Numbered from the stretch's first letter, positions 41,689 through 50,220 are shown. The stretch is 64,000 bases of DNA from Aliamphritea hakodatensis (GCF_024347195.1 NZ_AP025281.1:4030001-4094000); one strand, 5' to 3'. Notes: generated from the sequence alone by a model not told the origin. Made by a program: numbers and translations.

Positions 41689-42102
41689 ATGGAACAAGTG
41701 ATCGAATTCGCAACCAATAACTTCATGCTGATTATCGCCTGGGTTCTGACCCTGGGCATGCTGATCTTCACCGAACAGCGCAAGGGCGGTAAGGCCGTTA
41801 ACACCCATGAAGCAACCCGCCTGATCAATAAAGAGAATGCGGTCATTCTGGATATCCGTCCGAAGAAAGAATATGACACCGGCCACATTACCCATGCGAT
41901 TCACATTCCGGTTAACGAACTTGATACCCGCATGACTGAAATCAACAAGCATAAAGACAAGCCTGTTATTGTGGTCTGCAACCTTGGCCAGACCGCTGGC
42001 GCGGCCACCAAAAAACTGATGACGGCCGGATTCAGCAATGTCGTTAAACTGTCAGGCGGTATGACAGAATGGAAGGCACAAAGCTTGCCTATTCTGAAGT
42101 AA
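41689..42102 (+). CDS. yibN: rhodanese-like domain protein YibN
   Basis: A 137-residue protein with an N-terminal membrane helix (about residues 8-27) and a cytosolic rhodanese domain. The domain starts VNTHEATRLINKENAVILDIRPKKEYDTGHI; the active-site loop VVVCNLGQTAG contains the catalytic-position Cys, and GGMTEWKAQSLP closes the fold. YibN may carry sulfur or act in membrane quality control; its role is not settled. ATG 41689 is chosen over an upstream in-frame codon at 41653 because it gives the E. coli-like N-terminus. It is followed by grxC after 4 bases. Confidence 0.92.
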   Translation: MEQVIEFATNNFMLIIAWVLTLGMLIFTEQRKGGKAVNTHEATRLINKENAVILDIRPKKEYDTGHITHAIHIPVNELDTRMTEINKHKDKPVIVVCNLGQTAGAATKKLMTAGFSNVVKLSGGMTEWKAQSLPILK

Positions 42103-42106
42103 CTCC

Positions 42107-42361
42107 ATGACTGATATTACAATCTACAGTAACGGCTGGTGCCCATTCTGCCGTCGCGCCAAGATGCTTCTTGAACACAAGAACGCAGCGTACACGGAAA
42201 TTGACGTTGAACGTCAGCCCGGTGCGCGGCAGGAAATGATTGAACGGACCAGACGCACTTCTGTGCCGCAAATATTTATCGGTGATTACCATGTGGGCGG
42301 CTGCGATGACCTGTTCGCCCTGGAACACCAAGACAAACTTGACAGCCTGTTACAGGGCTGA
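42107..42361 (+). CDS. grxC: glutaredoxin 3
   Basis: An 84-residue dithiol glutaredoxin. The active site is NGWCPFCRRAK near the N-terminus, the cis-Pro loop is TSVPQIFIGDYHVGG, and the C-terminal helix follows. It reduces disulfides with glutathione. It sits between yibN and secB, the standard gammaproteobacterial order, 4 bases after yibN. Confidence 0.96.
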   Translation: MTDITIYSNGWCPFCRRAKMLLEHKNAAYTEIDVERQPGARQEMIERTRRTSVPQIFIGDYHVGGCDDLFALEHQDKLDSLLQG

Positions 42362-42387
42362 TCATCGACTGACATTAAGGATTTAAC

Positions 42388-42873
42388 ATGGCTGAGAACG
42401 AACAAGCGCAACAGGAACAGGCAGCACCACAGTTTGCTATCCAGCGCATCTACACCAAAGACTCTTCTTTCGAAGCGCCAAACTCCCCGGCAGTGTTCAC
42501 TAAGCAATGGCAGCCGGAAATCGGTCTGGACATGAACACGTCAACCAACAAGCTGGAAGACGGTGTTTACGAAGTTATCCTGACCCTGACCGTAACGGCA
42601 AAGAACGCTGAAGAGAACGCTTTCCTGGCTGAAATCCAGCAGGCAGGCATCTTCACCATTTCCGGTCTGGAAGAGCAGGAACTGCACCACACTCTGGGTG
42701 CTTTCTGCCCGAACATCCTGTTCCCCTATGCCCGTGAAACTGTGGACAGCATGGTTAACAAAGGCAGCTTCCCTGCCGTTATGCTGGCACCGGTTAACTT
42801 CGATGCCCTGTACGCTCAGCAGATGCAGCAGCGCATGGCAGAAGCGGAAGGTACTCAGGAAGCGCAGCACTAA
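42388..42873 (+). CDS. secB: protein-export chaperone SecB
   Basis: A 161-residue tetrameric chaperone that holds preproteins unfolded for SecA. Typical elements are FAIQRIYTKDSSFEAPNSPA, WQPEIGLDMNT, AGIFTISGLEEQELHHTLG, CPNILFPYARETVDSMVNKG and a C-terminal acidic tail. AAGGATTTAAC precedes the start. It is the last gene of the yibN operon before a strong terminator. Confidence 0.98.
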   Translation: MAENEQAQQEQAAPQFAIQRIYTKDSSFEAPNSPAVFTKQWQPEIGLDMNTSTNKLEDGVYEVILTLTVTAKNAEENAFLAEIQQAGIFTISGLEEQELHHTLGAFCPNILFPYARETVDSMVNKGSFPAVMLAPVNFDALYAQQMQQRMAEAEGTQEAQH

Positions 42874-42891
42874 ACTGCCTCGTACCCGTAC

Positions 42892-42928
42892 AAAAAAGGC
42901 CGGCTGCAATAAACAGCCGGCCTTTTTT
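42892..42928. terminator. bidirectional terminator after secB
   Basis: A 15-bp stem, six A plus GGCCGGCTG pairing with CAGCCGGCC plus six T, around a CAATAAA loop. It serves secB (plus) and the convergent yehS-like gene (minus). Confidence 0.95.
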
Positions 42929-42952
42929 ATTGTGCCACATATATGTCTGACA

Positions 42953-43417
42953 TCAGACAGCCGGGCGATACTTCAACTGTAACCCTTTAAGAAAGTTACG
43001 CAGAATCTGCGCTTTGCATTCACGGTAATGCTTATGCCCCGGCTTGCGGAAGAAAGCACTCAGTTCATGCTTACTGATTTCTGACCCGCCCAGCGCCAGG
43101 ATTTCCAGTACATCTTCAGCCTGAAGATTCAATGCTATTTTAAGCTTCATAAACACAATGTTATGCGTCAGCCTTGACTCAGGCACCGCAGCAGGCCCTT
43201 CCCGCTTACCCCGTTTTTCGTTAATAAAGCCATTCAGAAAAGTCGCCAGCAACTGATCTTCACACAGGGCAAAATCAGCATCGTCATCCTTTTTCAGCCA
43301 GTCACTCACCTGACTGCGGGTAACTGTCAGGCCGGCAGCGGCAAAGACAGCGATCATGCCATTGTCATCAATATCAAAAATATAGCGGACACGGCGTAAT
43401 ACATCATTGTTAGTCAT
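42953..43417 (-). CDS. yehS: DUF1456 family protein (YehS)
   Basis: A 154-residue protein made of two similar halves, the usual DUF1456 duplication: NNDVLRRVRYIFDIDDNGMI at the N-terminus and THNIVFMKLKIALNLQAEDV in the second half, each ending in a W/F-LKK or FFRKPG helix. No catalytic residues are evident. The family is widespread and its function is unknown. It converges with secB at the terminator at 42.9 kb and lies 54 bases downstream of a small hypothetical gene. Confidence 0.9.
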   Translation of the reverse strand: MTNNDVLRRVRYIFDIDDNGMIAVFAAAGLTVTRSQVSDWLKKDDDADFALCEDQLLATFLNGFINEKRGKREGPAAVPESRLTHNIVFMKLKIALNLQAEDVLEILALGGSEISKHELSAFFRKPGHKHYRECKAQILRNFLKGLQLKYRPAV

Positions 43418-43471
43418 ATCGAATTCCGATCACCAAAGTGAATAATGTGGAAAATATCTACAGTAAATTTA

Positions 43472-43798
43472 TCAGGTATTTTGTTTAGCCAGCCAGGCAG
43501 CCGCCTGACCATTGTCTATCATCAGCTGCAACCCGGAAGCCGGTACCGGCAGCATACCCAGCATGGCGGTATGCGGAATCTGATGTTCGGCCATTAGTGC
43601 GGTAAACCTATCAGACATGACCGCCACCGGTAACTGCTGATGCTGCAGTGACAGAATATTAATCATCTGCCCCCGGATACCGGCAAAAGTTAGCTTTACT
43701 CCGCCAAAACCGGTCGCCCTTAACCAGCACTGCTCACGGTCCGGCGAATATTCCGGCGGTGCCAGCTCAGTAATCAGCCAGACTTTTGATTGCGCCAT
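43472..43798 (-). CDS. hypothetical protein between trmL and yehS
   Basis: A 108-residue soluble protein with no signal peptide. It starts MAQSKVWLITELAPPEYSPDRE, has a Gly-rich middle (ATGFGGVKLTFAGIRG), and ends AAAWLAKQNT. I do not recognise the family. It begins 27 bases after the trmL stop on the same strand, so it may be cotranscribed with the methyltransferase gene. Confidence 0.6.
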   Translation of the reverse strand: MAQSKVWLITELAPPEYSPDREQCWLRATGFGGVKLTFAGIRGQMINILSLQHQQLPVAVMSDRFTALMAEHQIPHTAMLGMLPVPASGLQLMIDNGQAAAWLAKQNT

Positions 43799-43825
43799 GA
43801 TCTATTCCCCTGTCAGACATACTGT

Positions 43826-44290
43826 TTAAACCTGGCCACCAAACCCTAACTGGCGCCATGCTTCATAAACCACCACCGCAACCGTGTTTGAAAGGTTCAG
43901 GCTGCGGCTGTCCCCTTTCATCGGTAAGCGCAGTTTCTGTTCTGCCGGCAGTGCATCACGCACTTCATCAGGCAACCCTTTGGTTTCCCGGCCAAACAGC
44001 AGAATATCACCGGCACTGAACGCCGCTTCGCTGTAGTTGGCCGTGCCCTTGGTGGTCAGTGCCCAGACTTTACCCGGCTGCAACGCTGCAACACAGTCAT
44101 CCAGGCTGGCATAACGTTTCACGTCGGCAAATTCATGATAATCCAGCCCTGCCCGGCGCAGTTTTTTATCATCAAAATCGAACCCCAGCGGCTCGATCAG
44201 ATGCAACTGAAATCCGGTATTGGCACACAGACGAATAATATTACCGGTATTCGGCGGGATTTCCGGCTGAAACAGCACCACGTGCAGCAT
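43826..44290 (-). CDS. trmL: tRNA (cytidine(34)-2'-O)-methyltransferase
   Basis: A 154-residue SPOUT methyltransferase that modifies the wobble base of tRNA-Leu isoacceptors. It starts MLHVVLFQPEIPPNTGNIIRL; the knot region contains LLFGRETKGLPDEV and LRLPMKGDSRSLNLSNT, which form the SAM-binding trefoil. Length and motifs match TrmL closely. It follows a weak terminator after ntrC. Confidence 0.96.
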   Translation of the reverse strand: MLHVVLFQPEIPPNTGNIIRLCANTGFQLHLIEPLGFDFDDKKLRRAGLDYHEFADVKRYASLDDCVAALQPGKVWALTTKGTANYSEAAFSAGDILLFGRETKGLPDEVRDALPAEQKLRLPMKGDSRSLNLSNTVAVVVYEAWRQLGFGGQV

Positions 44291-44307
44291 AAAACATCCT
44301 GATAGTT

Positions 44308-44337
44308 AAAAAGACTGGGCGGCAATTATAGCCGCCC
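44308..44337 (-). terminator. terminator between ntrC and trmL
   Basis: GGGCGGC pairs with GCCGCCC across a 7-base loop (44317-44337); on the minus strand it is followed by AGTCTTTTT. It starts 18 bases after the ntrC stop. Confidence 0.7.
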
Positions 44338-44354
44338 GGTGAAGGGATTACAGC

Positions 44355-45770
44355 TCAGACATCTTCCATTGCCAGTTCTTTGATCTTCCGGGTCAGGGTA
44401 TTGCGCCCCCAGCCCAGCAGTTGGGCCGCATCTTTGCGTCGCCCGCCGGTATGCGCCAGCGCTACCCGGATCATTACTTTTTCAAAGTCCGGCACAGCCG
44501 TTGCCAGTACATCCGAGCGCCCCTGCCCCAGTTCGGTTTCTACCCAGCGCTGCAGACCCGCCTGCCAGTTCATGCCGGTATCAGTACCCGCCGTTACACT
44601 GTCAGTCTGATCCGCCAGTTCGGGCGGTAAATCCGCCAGCAGAATTTCCCGGCCGGACGCCATGACGGTCAGCCAGCGGCAGGTATTTTCAAGCTGCCGG
44701 ACATTGCCCGGCCAGGTCAGCCCGGCAAGAAACTCAGCGGTGACCGGGTTCAGTACTTTAGGCTCTACCGCCAGCTCCCGTGCAGAACTTTGCAGAAAGT
44801 GCTCGGCCAGCTTGGGAATATCTTCCCGCCGCTGCGCCAGCTTAGGAATATGAATGCGGATAACATTTAAACGGTGGAACAGATCTTCCCGAAAACGCCC
44901 CTGTTCCACCAGTTTTTCAAGATCCTGGTGGGTAGCGGCAATGATGCGCACATCAACCTTTACCGAGGTGTGCCCGCCAACCCGGTAGAACTCACCCTCA
45001 GCCAGCACCCTTAACAGCCGGGTCTGGGTATCGGCGGGCATGTCACCGATTTCATCCAGAAACAGGGTGCCACCATCGGCCTGCTCGAAGCGTCCCGGAC
45101 GCCGGCTGGCCGCCCCGGTAAACGCACCCTTTTCATGGCCAAACAGCTCGGATTCCATCAGATCTTTGGGAATCGCCGCCATATTCAGCGGAATAAACGG
45201 CGCTGCCGCCCGCGGACTGTGCTGGTGCAACGCCTGCGCAACGAGTTCTTTACCGGTACCCGACTCACCATTGATCAGCACCGTAATATTAGACTGTGAT
45301 AAACGCCCGATGGCCCGGAACACCTCCTGCATGGCAGGCGCTTCGCCAATAATCTCGGTACTGGGCTCAGGCTGTACTTCCACCAGCGATTGCTGTTCAT
45401 GGGCATGTTCCACCGCCCGCATCACAATGGCAGTAGCTTCATCAATATCAAAGGGTTTCGGTAAATACTCAAACGCCCCGCCTTTATAAGAGGCCACGGC
45501 ACTGTCCAGATCCGAATGGGCAGTCATAATAATAATCGGCAAGTCCGGATATTCACCGTGTACCTGCTCCAGCAATCCAAACCCGTCAATTCCGGGCATA
45601 CGGATATCGCTGAGCACCACATCCGGCCGGTCTCGTTCCAGCCGGCTGAGCATGGCGTCACCACTGTCAAAAGATGTCACCTGCAGCGAGTCACTCTTCA
45701 GCGCCCGTTCCAGCACCCAGCGAATCGACTGATCATCATCAACCACCCATACATTTGCCTGATTAGCCAC
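44355..45770 (-). CDS. ntrC: nitrogen regulation response regulator NtrC (sigma-54 activator)
   Basis: A 471-residue activator. The receiver domain has VVDDD and the phosphorylatable Asp in VLSDIRMPG (about residue 55); the AAA+ domain has Walker A GESGTGKE and the sigma-54 contact loop GAFTGA; the C-terminal Fis-type helix-turn-helix reads KDAAQLLGWGRNTLTRKIKE. Under low nitrogen, phosphorylated NtrC drives glnA and assimilation genes. The start is taken as GTG 45770, because AGGAG sits seven bases before it; an upstream ATG at 45791 lies inside ntrB. It overlaps the end of ntrB by 8 bases. Confidence 0.96.
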   Translation of the reverse strand: MANQANVWVVDDDQSIRWVLERALKSDSLQVTSFDSGDAMLSRLERDRPDVVLSDIRMPGIDGFGLLEQVHGEYPDLPIIIMTAHSDLDSAVASYKGGAFEYLPKPFDIDEATAIVMRAVEHAHEQQSLVEVQPEPSTEIIGEAPAMQEVFRAIGRLSQSNITVLINGESGTGKELVAQALHQHSPRAAAPFIPLNMAAIPKDLMESELFGHEKGAFTGAASRRPGRFEQADGGTLFLDEIGDMPADTQTRLLRVLAEGEFYRVGGHTSVKVDVRIIAATHQDLEKLVEQGRFREDLFHRLNVIRIHIPKLAQRREDIPKLAEHFLQSSARELAVEPKVLNPVTAEFLAGLTWPGNVRQLENTCRWLTVMASGREILLADLPPELADQTDSVTAGTDTGMNWQAGLQRWVETELGQGRSDVLATAVPDFEKVMIRVALAHTGGRRKDAAQLLGWGRNTLTRKIKELAMEDV

Positions 45771-46878
45771 GTATATTCTCCTGTTGATCATGCATACCTG
45801 CAGGCAGGTCCACCGGCAGTGTCTCTAACGGTATAAGTAACTGGAAACGGGTCTCACCGGGCACCGTCTTACATTCAATCAGACCGCCATGCTGTGAAAG
45901 GATTGTCTGCGCAATCGCCAGCCCCAGACCGGTACCGGACGCCCTGCCGCTGACCATCGGATAAAAAATCTTACTGAGTAACTCTTCAGGGACACCGGGG
46001 CCGTTATCGATCACCTCAACACTGCATAACAGCCGGTGGGTTTCACTGCCCAGCGTAATGTTACGCACCACTCTTGTGCATAATGTAATGCAGGGGTCTG
46101 CAGTGTTTGCTTCCTGTAAAGCCTGCATACTGTTACGGACGATATTCAGCACCGCCTGTATCAGCTGGGTCTGGTCGCCGGCGAACTCCGGCAAACTCGG
46201 ATCATAATCACGGATCAGCTTTATTGACCCGGCGGTCTCTGCTTCCAGCAGACTGGCCACGTGTTCCAGCACCGCATGGATGTTCACCGATGTCAGCTGC
46301 GGCCGGCGGTATGGCCCCAGCAACCGGTCCACCAGATCCCGTAACCGGTCGGCTTCACTGATGATCACCTGGGTATAATCATGTAACCCCGGGTCAGCCA
46401 GTTCCCGTTGCAGTAACTGCGCTGCACCGCGCAGGCCACCCAAAGGATTTTTAATTTCGTGGGCCAGCCCCCGCACCAGATTAATAGAGGTCTCATGCTG
46501 GCTGAGCAGCTCTTCTTCCCGGGAAATACGTAACCATCTGTCCCGGGGATGCAGCTCCAGCAACAGCAGTTTTTCAGACTGCTGCAACATCGGGTTAACA
46601 CTGTAATCCACTGTAAACTGATGCCCGGACAGGCTGTTAACCTTTGCTTCCCGCTTAGTAAAAGGCCGCTGGTGCTCCAGCGCTTCTTTCAGCAACTGCC
46701 AGTCTTCATCCCCCAGTGTCAGCCACTGCCGTACCGGCACATGAAACAAACGGCGCTCGCTGGCTTCCAGTAACATTTCCGCCGCCGGGTTCATATACAC
46801 CAGCGAAAAACGGTCATCGATAAGCATGACCGCCGTGGTCAGGTTATCCAGTAACTGCTTATATAGTTTTATGGCCAT
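45763..46878 (-). CDS. ntrB: nitrogen regulation sensor histidine kinase NtrB
   Basis: A 371-residue cytosolic kinase/phosphatase that senses nitrogen through PII. It has an N-terminal PAS domain (about 7-100, AVMLIDDRFSLVYMNPAAE), the phospho-acceptor His140 in RGLAHEIKNPLGG, an N-box, and G-boxes DNGPGVPEELL and GTGLGLAIAQ. ATG 46878 gives the family N-terminus (MAIKLYKQLLDNL); the frame is open further upstream to 47028, but no ribosome binding site favours it. Upstream lie a possible sigma-54 promoter and an NtrC-type dyad. Confidence 0.96.
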   Translation of the reverse strand: MAIKLYKQLLDNLTTAVMLIDDRFSLVYMNPAAEMLLEASERRLFHVPVRQWLTLGDEDWQLLKEALEHQRPFTKREAKVNSLSGHQFTVDYSVNPMLQQSEKLLLLELHPRDRWLRISREEELLSQHETSINLVRGLAHEIKNPLGGLRGAAQLLQRELADPGLHDYTQVIISEADRLRDLVDRLLGPYRRPQLTSVNIHAVLEHVASLLEAETAGSIKLIRDYDPSLPEFAGDQTQLIQAVLNIVRNSMQALQEANTADPCITLCTRVVRNITLGSETHRLLCSVEVIDNGPGVPEELLSKIFYPMVSGRASGTGLGLAIAQTILSQHGGLIECKTVPGETRFQLLIPLETLPVDLPAGMHDQQENIRG

Positions 46879-46967
46879 AAATATGCCTGCCAATACCTTT
46901 CCGAAGTTTGCTCTTACATGATGAAGACATAACGCCAGCTTCTCTGAACTGATCTGATATTTAGTAC

Positions 46968-46983
46968 TGCAAGAACCGAACCA
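46968..46983 (-). promoter_or_regulatory. possible sigma-54 promoter of ntrBC
   Basis: On the minus strand TGGTTC-N5-TTGCA: it keeps the invariant GG (-24) and GC (-12) with correct spacing but misses two consensus bases in the -24 element. It lies 90 bases before ntrB and 65 bases downstream of an NtrC-type dyad. Confidence 0.4.
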
Positions 46984-47047
46984 GACAACCGCCCGCCCCA
47001 TACAAAGGGGTTTACAGTGCTCTGGCACACACTTTCATTCTAACAAC

Positions 47048-47062
47048 GCACCAAAATAGTGC
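47048..47062. promoter_or_regulatory. NtrC-type binding site upstream of ntrBC
   Basis: GCACCAAAATAGTGC, matching the NtrC dyad GCACC-N5-GGTGC with one deviation. It is closely similar to the site upstream of glnA at 49969-49983. Confidence 0.65.
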
Positions 47063-47352
47063 AAAGATATCAGCCAAGGTATTCGCTCCTAGCCGCCACA
47101 GCACCCCGGAAAAACTTACCCGCCTGCAAGAATGCATAAATAACAACGTGTTTAATAACGACGTGCTCAATGCAATCCATGACAGAATGAGTACCCCGCT
47201 ACGGGGCAACACTCTGAGAACATTGACCCAAAGGCCTGAGCTGCAAATGCCAATCAGGCTTCAGCTTCAGGCTGCCTTGCTAACAGTAGCCTTTACCGCT
47301 GCCCGGTTTCAGTCTGCCCCATCCGTCCGGCGATACACACCCGGAACCTGTC

Positions 47353-47367
47353 GCACCAAAAAAGTGC
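47353..47367. promoter_or_regulatory. second NtrC-type dyad in the ntrB/ompA-like gap
   Basis: GCACCAAAAAAGTGC, the same dyad with an A-rich centre. It lies 170 bases before the OmpA-like gene and 290 bases from the first site. The remaining 46879-47537 gap shows no supported ORF. Confidence 0.5.
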
Positions 47368-47537
47368 ACTGAATTTACCTCAGCTGCCGTTAATCACACC
47401 TGCCGGATAATCAATAAGAAAGAAATCGCTTCACCCTTCTCAGCCAACGCCTATATACTTGGCGCGGTTATACAGCTTACGGGCTGTAAATCATTGTCGG
47501 CATGGAGCCAAAGGCAATTATTAAAAGGAATTAAACG

Positions 47538-48107
47538 ATGAAAAAGCACCACCCGATAATGGCCGCTCTGGCCATTTCTGTACTGTCGGTATCCGCTCTG
47601 GCAGCCCCCTATCAGGCAGGCGATGTATACCTGTTCGGCAATATCGGCCGGTCCGACTTTGATCCGTCAGTCAATACCAGCGGCTTTACTTTAGATACCA
47701 CAGACAACGCCTTCGCGCTGGGAGCCGGCTACCGGATTAGCGAAAACTTTTCCGCAGAAGTGGGCTATACCGATCAGGGCAAGCTTTCTGTTAAAGACCG
47801 TTTCAATAACAAAGGCTCGATTGAAGCAACCGGTTATTTTCTCGGCCTGAAAGGTGAAATGATGGTCACCGACAGCATCAGTCTTCTGGCCCGCGGCGGT
47901 GCCTTTTTCTGGGATGCTAAAGGGAAAAACTCTCTCAGAAACACCGATGAAGATGGCACCGATCCTTATATTGCCCTCGGAGCCGCCTACCATTTCAATA
48001 AACAACTGGCCGTTGACTGGCAGATATCCCGCTATTACATGGAAGACGATGCAGGCGACAATCTGGATATCGATACCGTCAGCCTCGGCCTGACCTACAA
48101 CTTCTGA
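47538..48107 (+). CDS. OmpA-like eight-stranded outer-membrane barrel protein
   Basis: A 189-residue outer-membrane protein. A signal peptide ends SALAA (about residue 23), followed by YQAGDVYLFGNIGRSDFD and alternating strands; FALGAGYRISENFSAEVGY and LARGGAFFWDA are typical of small OmpA/OmpW-like barrels, and the C-terminus SLGLTYNF fits the assembly signal. There is no peptidoglycan-binding domain. An AAAAGGAATTAAACG precedes the start. It lies between glnA and ntrBC on the opposite strand, and ends at a bidirectional terminator. Its physiological role is unknown. Confidence 0.88.
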   Translation: MKKHHPIMAALAISVLSVSALAAPYQAGDVYLFGNIGRSDFDPSVNTSGFTLDTTDNAFALGAGYRISENFSAEVGYTDQGKLSVKDRFNNKGSIEATGYFLGLKGEMMVTDSISLLARGGAFFWDAKGKNSLRNTDEDGTDPYIALGAAYHFNKQLAVDWQISRYYMEDDAGDNLDIDTVSLGLTYNF

Positions 48108-48131
48108 TTCAGCCCACGGTTCCATGCCCAC

Positions 48132-48161
48132 AAAAAAACCTCCCGAAGGAGGTTTTTTTTT
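48132..48161. terminator. bidirectional terminator between ompA-like gene and glnA
   Basis: Seven A plus CCTCC, loop CGAA, GGAGG plus a T-run. A 12-bp stem with T-runs on both strands, serving both convergent genes. Confidence 0.95.
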
Positions 48162-48177
48162 CATCTGCTATCTGTGA

Positions 48178-49581
48178 TTAAACAGAGTAGTACAGATCGA
48201 ATTCTACCGGGTGAGTAGTCATGCTGACTTTCTCGCACTCTTCACGCTTCAGCGCGATGAAAGCATCGATCATGTCATCAGTGAATACGCCACCGGCTGT
48301 CAGGAATTCACGGTCGTTATCCAGAGCACTCAGTGCTTCTTCGAAAGAAGCAGCAACAGTTGGGATTTCCTTCGCTTCTTCAGCTGGCAGATCGTACAGA
48401 TCTTTATCAGCTGCATCGCCAGGGTGGATCTTGTTCTGGATACCGTCCAGACCAGCCATCATCAGTGCCGCGAAGCACAGGTACGGGTTAGCAGACGGAT
48501 CAGGGAAACGGGTCTCAACACGGTATGCCTTAGGATTAGTCACGTAAGGGATACGGATAGACGCTGAACGGTTACGGGCAGAGTAAGCCAGCATTACCGG
48601 CGCTTCGAAACCCGGTACCAGACGCTTGTAAGCGTTAGTAGAAGAGTTAGTCAGCGCGTTCAGTGCTTTAGCGTGCTTGATGATACCGCCAATGTAGTAC
48701 AGCGCCATTTCGCTCAGGCCGGCATAAGCATCACCGTGGAACAGGTTAACGCCATCTTTGCTCAGAGACATGTGAACGTGCATACCTGAACCGTTATCGC
48801 CAACCAGTGGCTTAGGCATGAAGGTCGCTGTCTTACCGTATGCGTGAGCAACGTTGTGTACACAGTACTTCAGGATCTGTACTTCGTCAGCCTTGGCAGT
48901 CAGAGTGTTCGGACCAACACCGATCTCGCACTGACCGGCAGTTGCTACTTCGTGGTGGTGTACTTCAATGGTCAGACCCATTGCTTCCATTGCGTCACAC
49001 ATAGCGCCACGCAGGTCGTGCAGGGAATCAACCGGTGGTACCGGGAAGTAACCGCCTTTAACACGTGGACGGTGACCAGTATTACCGCCTTCAATGTTGT
49101 GGCTGGAAGACCATTCAGCTTCCTGAGAGTTGATGGTGTAACCGCAACCACTGATGTTTGCATGCCACTTAACTTCGTCAAATACGAAGAATTCCGGCTC
49201 AGGACCAAACAGTGCAGTATCAGCTACACCGGTAGAGATCAGATATGCTTCTGCACGCTTGGCAACAGAACGCGGATCACGGTCGTAACCCTGGCCCGTA
49301 GAAGGCTCAACGATGTTACAGCGAACAATAATAGTAGAGTCTTCAGCAAACGGATCCATTACAGACGCGCTGTCATCCGGCATCAGAATCATGTCAGATT
49401 CATTAATACCTTTCCAACCGCCGATAGAAGAACCGTCAAACATCTGACCTTCTTCAAAGAAATCTTCATCTGCTTCGCTGGCAGGAATAGTAACGTGCTG
49501 CTCTTTACCGTGAGTATCAGTAAAACGCAGGTCTACCCAGCGTACGCTGTTATCTTTAATCAGCTTAATAGTCTCTGACAT
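48178..49581 (-). CDS. glnA: type I glutamine synthetase
   Basis: A 467-residue dodecameric enzyme making glutamine from glutamate, ammonia and ATP. Motifs are FDGSSIGGWKGINESDM, the metal site EPEFFVFDEV, the ATP loop KPLVGDNGSGMHVHMSL, NRSASIRIPYV, and the adenylylation site DLYDLPAEE with the modifiable Tyr. ATG 49581 is chosen because GGAG lies 9 bases upstream; an in-frame ATG four codons earlier touches that GGAG. The upstream region carries a sigma-54 promoter and an NtrC site, so control by NtrBC (same strand, 46.9-44.4 kb) is expected. Confidence 0.98.
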   Translation of the reverse strand: MSETIKLIKDNSVRWVDLRFTDTHGKEQHVTIPASEADEDFFEEGQMFDGSSIGGWKGINESDMILMPDDSASVMDPFAEDSTIIVRCNIVEPSTGQGYDRDPRSVAKRAEAYLISTGVADTALFGPEPEFFVFDEVKWHANISGCGYTINSQEAEWSSSHNIEGGNTGHRPRVKGGYFPVPPVDSLHDLRGAMCDAMEAMGLTIEVHHHEVATAGQCEIGVGPNTLTAKADEVQILKYCVHNVAHAYGKTATFMPKPLVGDNGSGMHVHMSLSKDGVNLFHGDAYAGLSEMALYYIGGIIKHAKALNALTNSSTNAYKRLVPGFEAPVMLAYSARNRSASIRIPYVTNPKAYRVETRFPDPSANPYLCFAALMMAGLDGIQNKIHPGDAADKDLYDLPAEEAKEIPTVAASFEEALSALDNDREFLTAGGVFTDDMIDAFIALKREECEKVSMTTHPVEFDLYYSV

Positions 49582-49730
49582 TATCGTCATCTCCACAGGT
49601 TTAAATTTGTCTGTTCCGTACCGTTACTGTCACAGCAACCGTACAGAAAAATATGTTTGCTAGGGCACTGGTCAAACGTATAAGGCTTACCGGCACCTTC
49701 GCCGCGACTACCGTTATGGGCAAGTCTAAA

Positions 49731-49746
49731 AGCAAAGCACGTGCCA
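49731..49746 (-). promoter_or_regulatory. sigma-54 promoter of glnA
   Basis: On the minus strand TGGCAC-GTGCT-TTGCT, a near-perfect match to TGGCAC-N5-TTGCW. The start is expected near 49720, giving a leader of about 140 bases to glnA. Gap 49582-50220 holds this promoter, one NtrC site and the typA promoter; I see no gene in it. Confidence 0.85.
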
Positions 49747-49968
49747 ACATTCAAAAACAGATACTGAAAACGGATAAAAAAACCGTCACTTAAACAGTAT
49801 TCCCAGCATAAAACCGCCTGAAAAACCCCACTGGTGCCAATAACTGCCTGACTTTCAGAGACTTTCCTACCCGTTACCTGTTTATCTGCTTTTGCGGTAC
49901 AAAACACCGTACTACAGACATTCAATAAGTGCTCTTTATAACGACGCCTCGGATCAGCCAACCACACC

Positions 49969-49983
49969 GCACCAATATAGTGC
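49969..49983. promoter_or_regulatory. NtrC binding site upstream of glnA
   Basis: GCACCAATATAGTGC; its reverse complement GCACTATATTGGTGC matches, from memory, one of the E. coli glnA NtrC sites. It lies about 225 bases upstream of the sigma-54 promoter, farther than in E. coli, so DNA looping would be needed. Confidence 0.8.
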
Positions 49984-50176
49984 AAACAAAAAGCACGCGC
50001 CCCATAACAGGGCATACAGGTAACCAGCGCCGGTCGTCATTATTTTCGCCGCACAATATTACTGCAGTTTTACCGCTGTGCCCTGTGTCAGCCCGTTAAA
50101 TCAGTCATTTAATGTGACATTTTGGTGATTTTTTCAAAACATGAATAAGAAACACACAGCTTTGCCCGCATTCATG

Positions 50177-50182
50177 TATAAT
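50177..50182 (+). promoter_or_regulatory. typA promoter -10 element
   Basis: TATAAT preceded by TG and followed by GCGCGCC, 38 bases before the typA start. No convincing -35 is seen. Confidence 0.45.
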
Positions 50183-50220
50183 GCGCGCCTTATTTATTTT
50201 GTCTGCACAGGTTCTCAGAC

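Noticed and set aside
47148..47372. 74-codon plus-strand ORF in the ntrB/ompA-like gap
   Set aside because: No ribosome binding site, a composition unlike neighbours, and it contains one of the NtrC-type dyads at its end.
49587..50015. 142-codon minus-strand ORF upstream of glnA
   Set aside because: It overlaps the NtrC site and the sigma-54 promoter, has an atypical composition rich in Cys and Phe, and lacks a ribosome binding site. It is read-through of the glnA control region.
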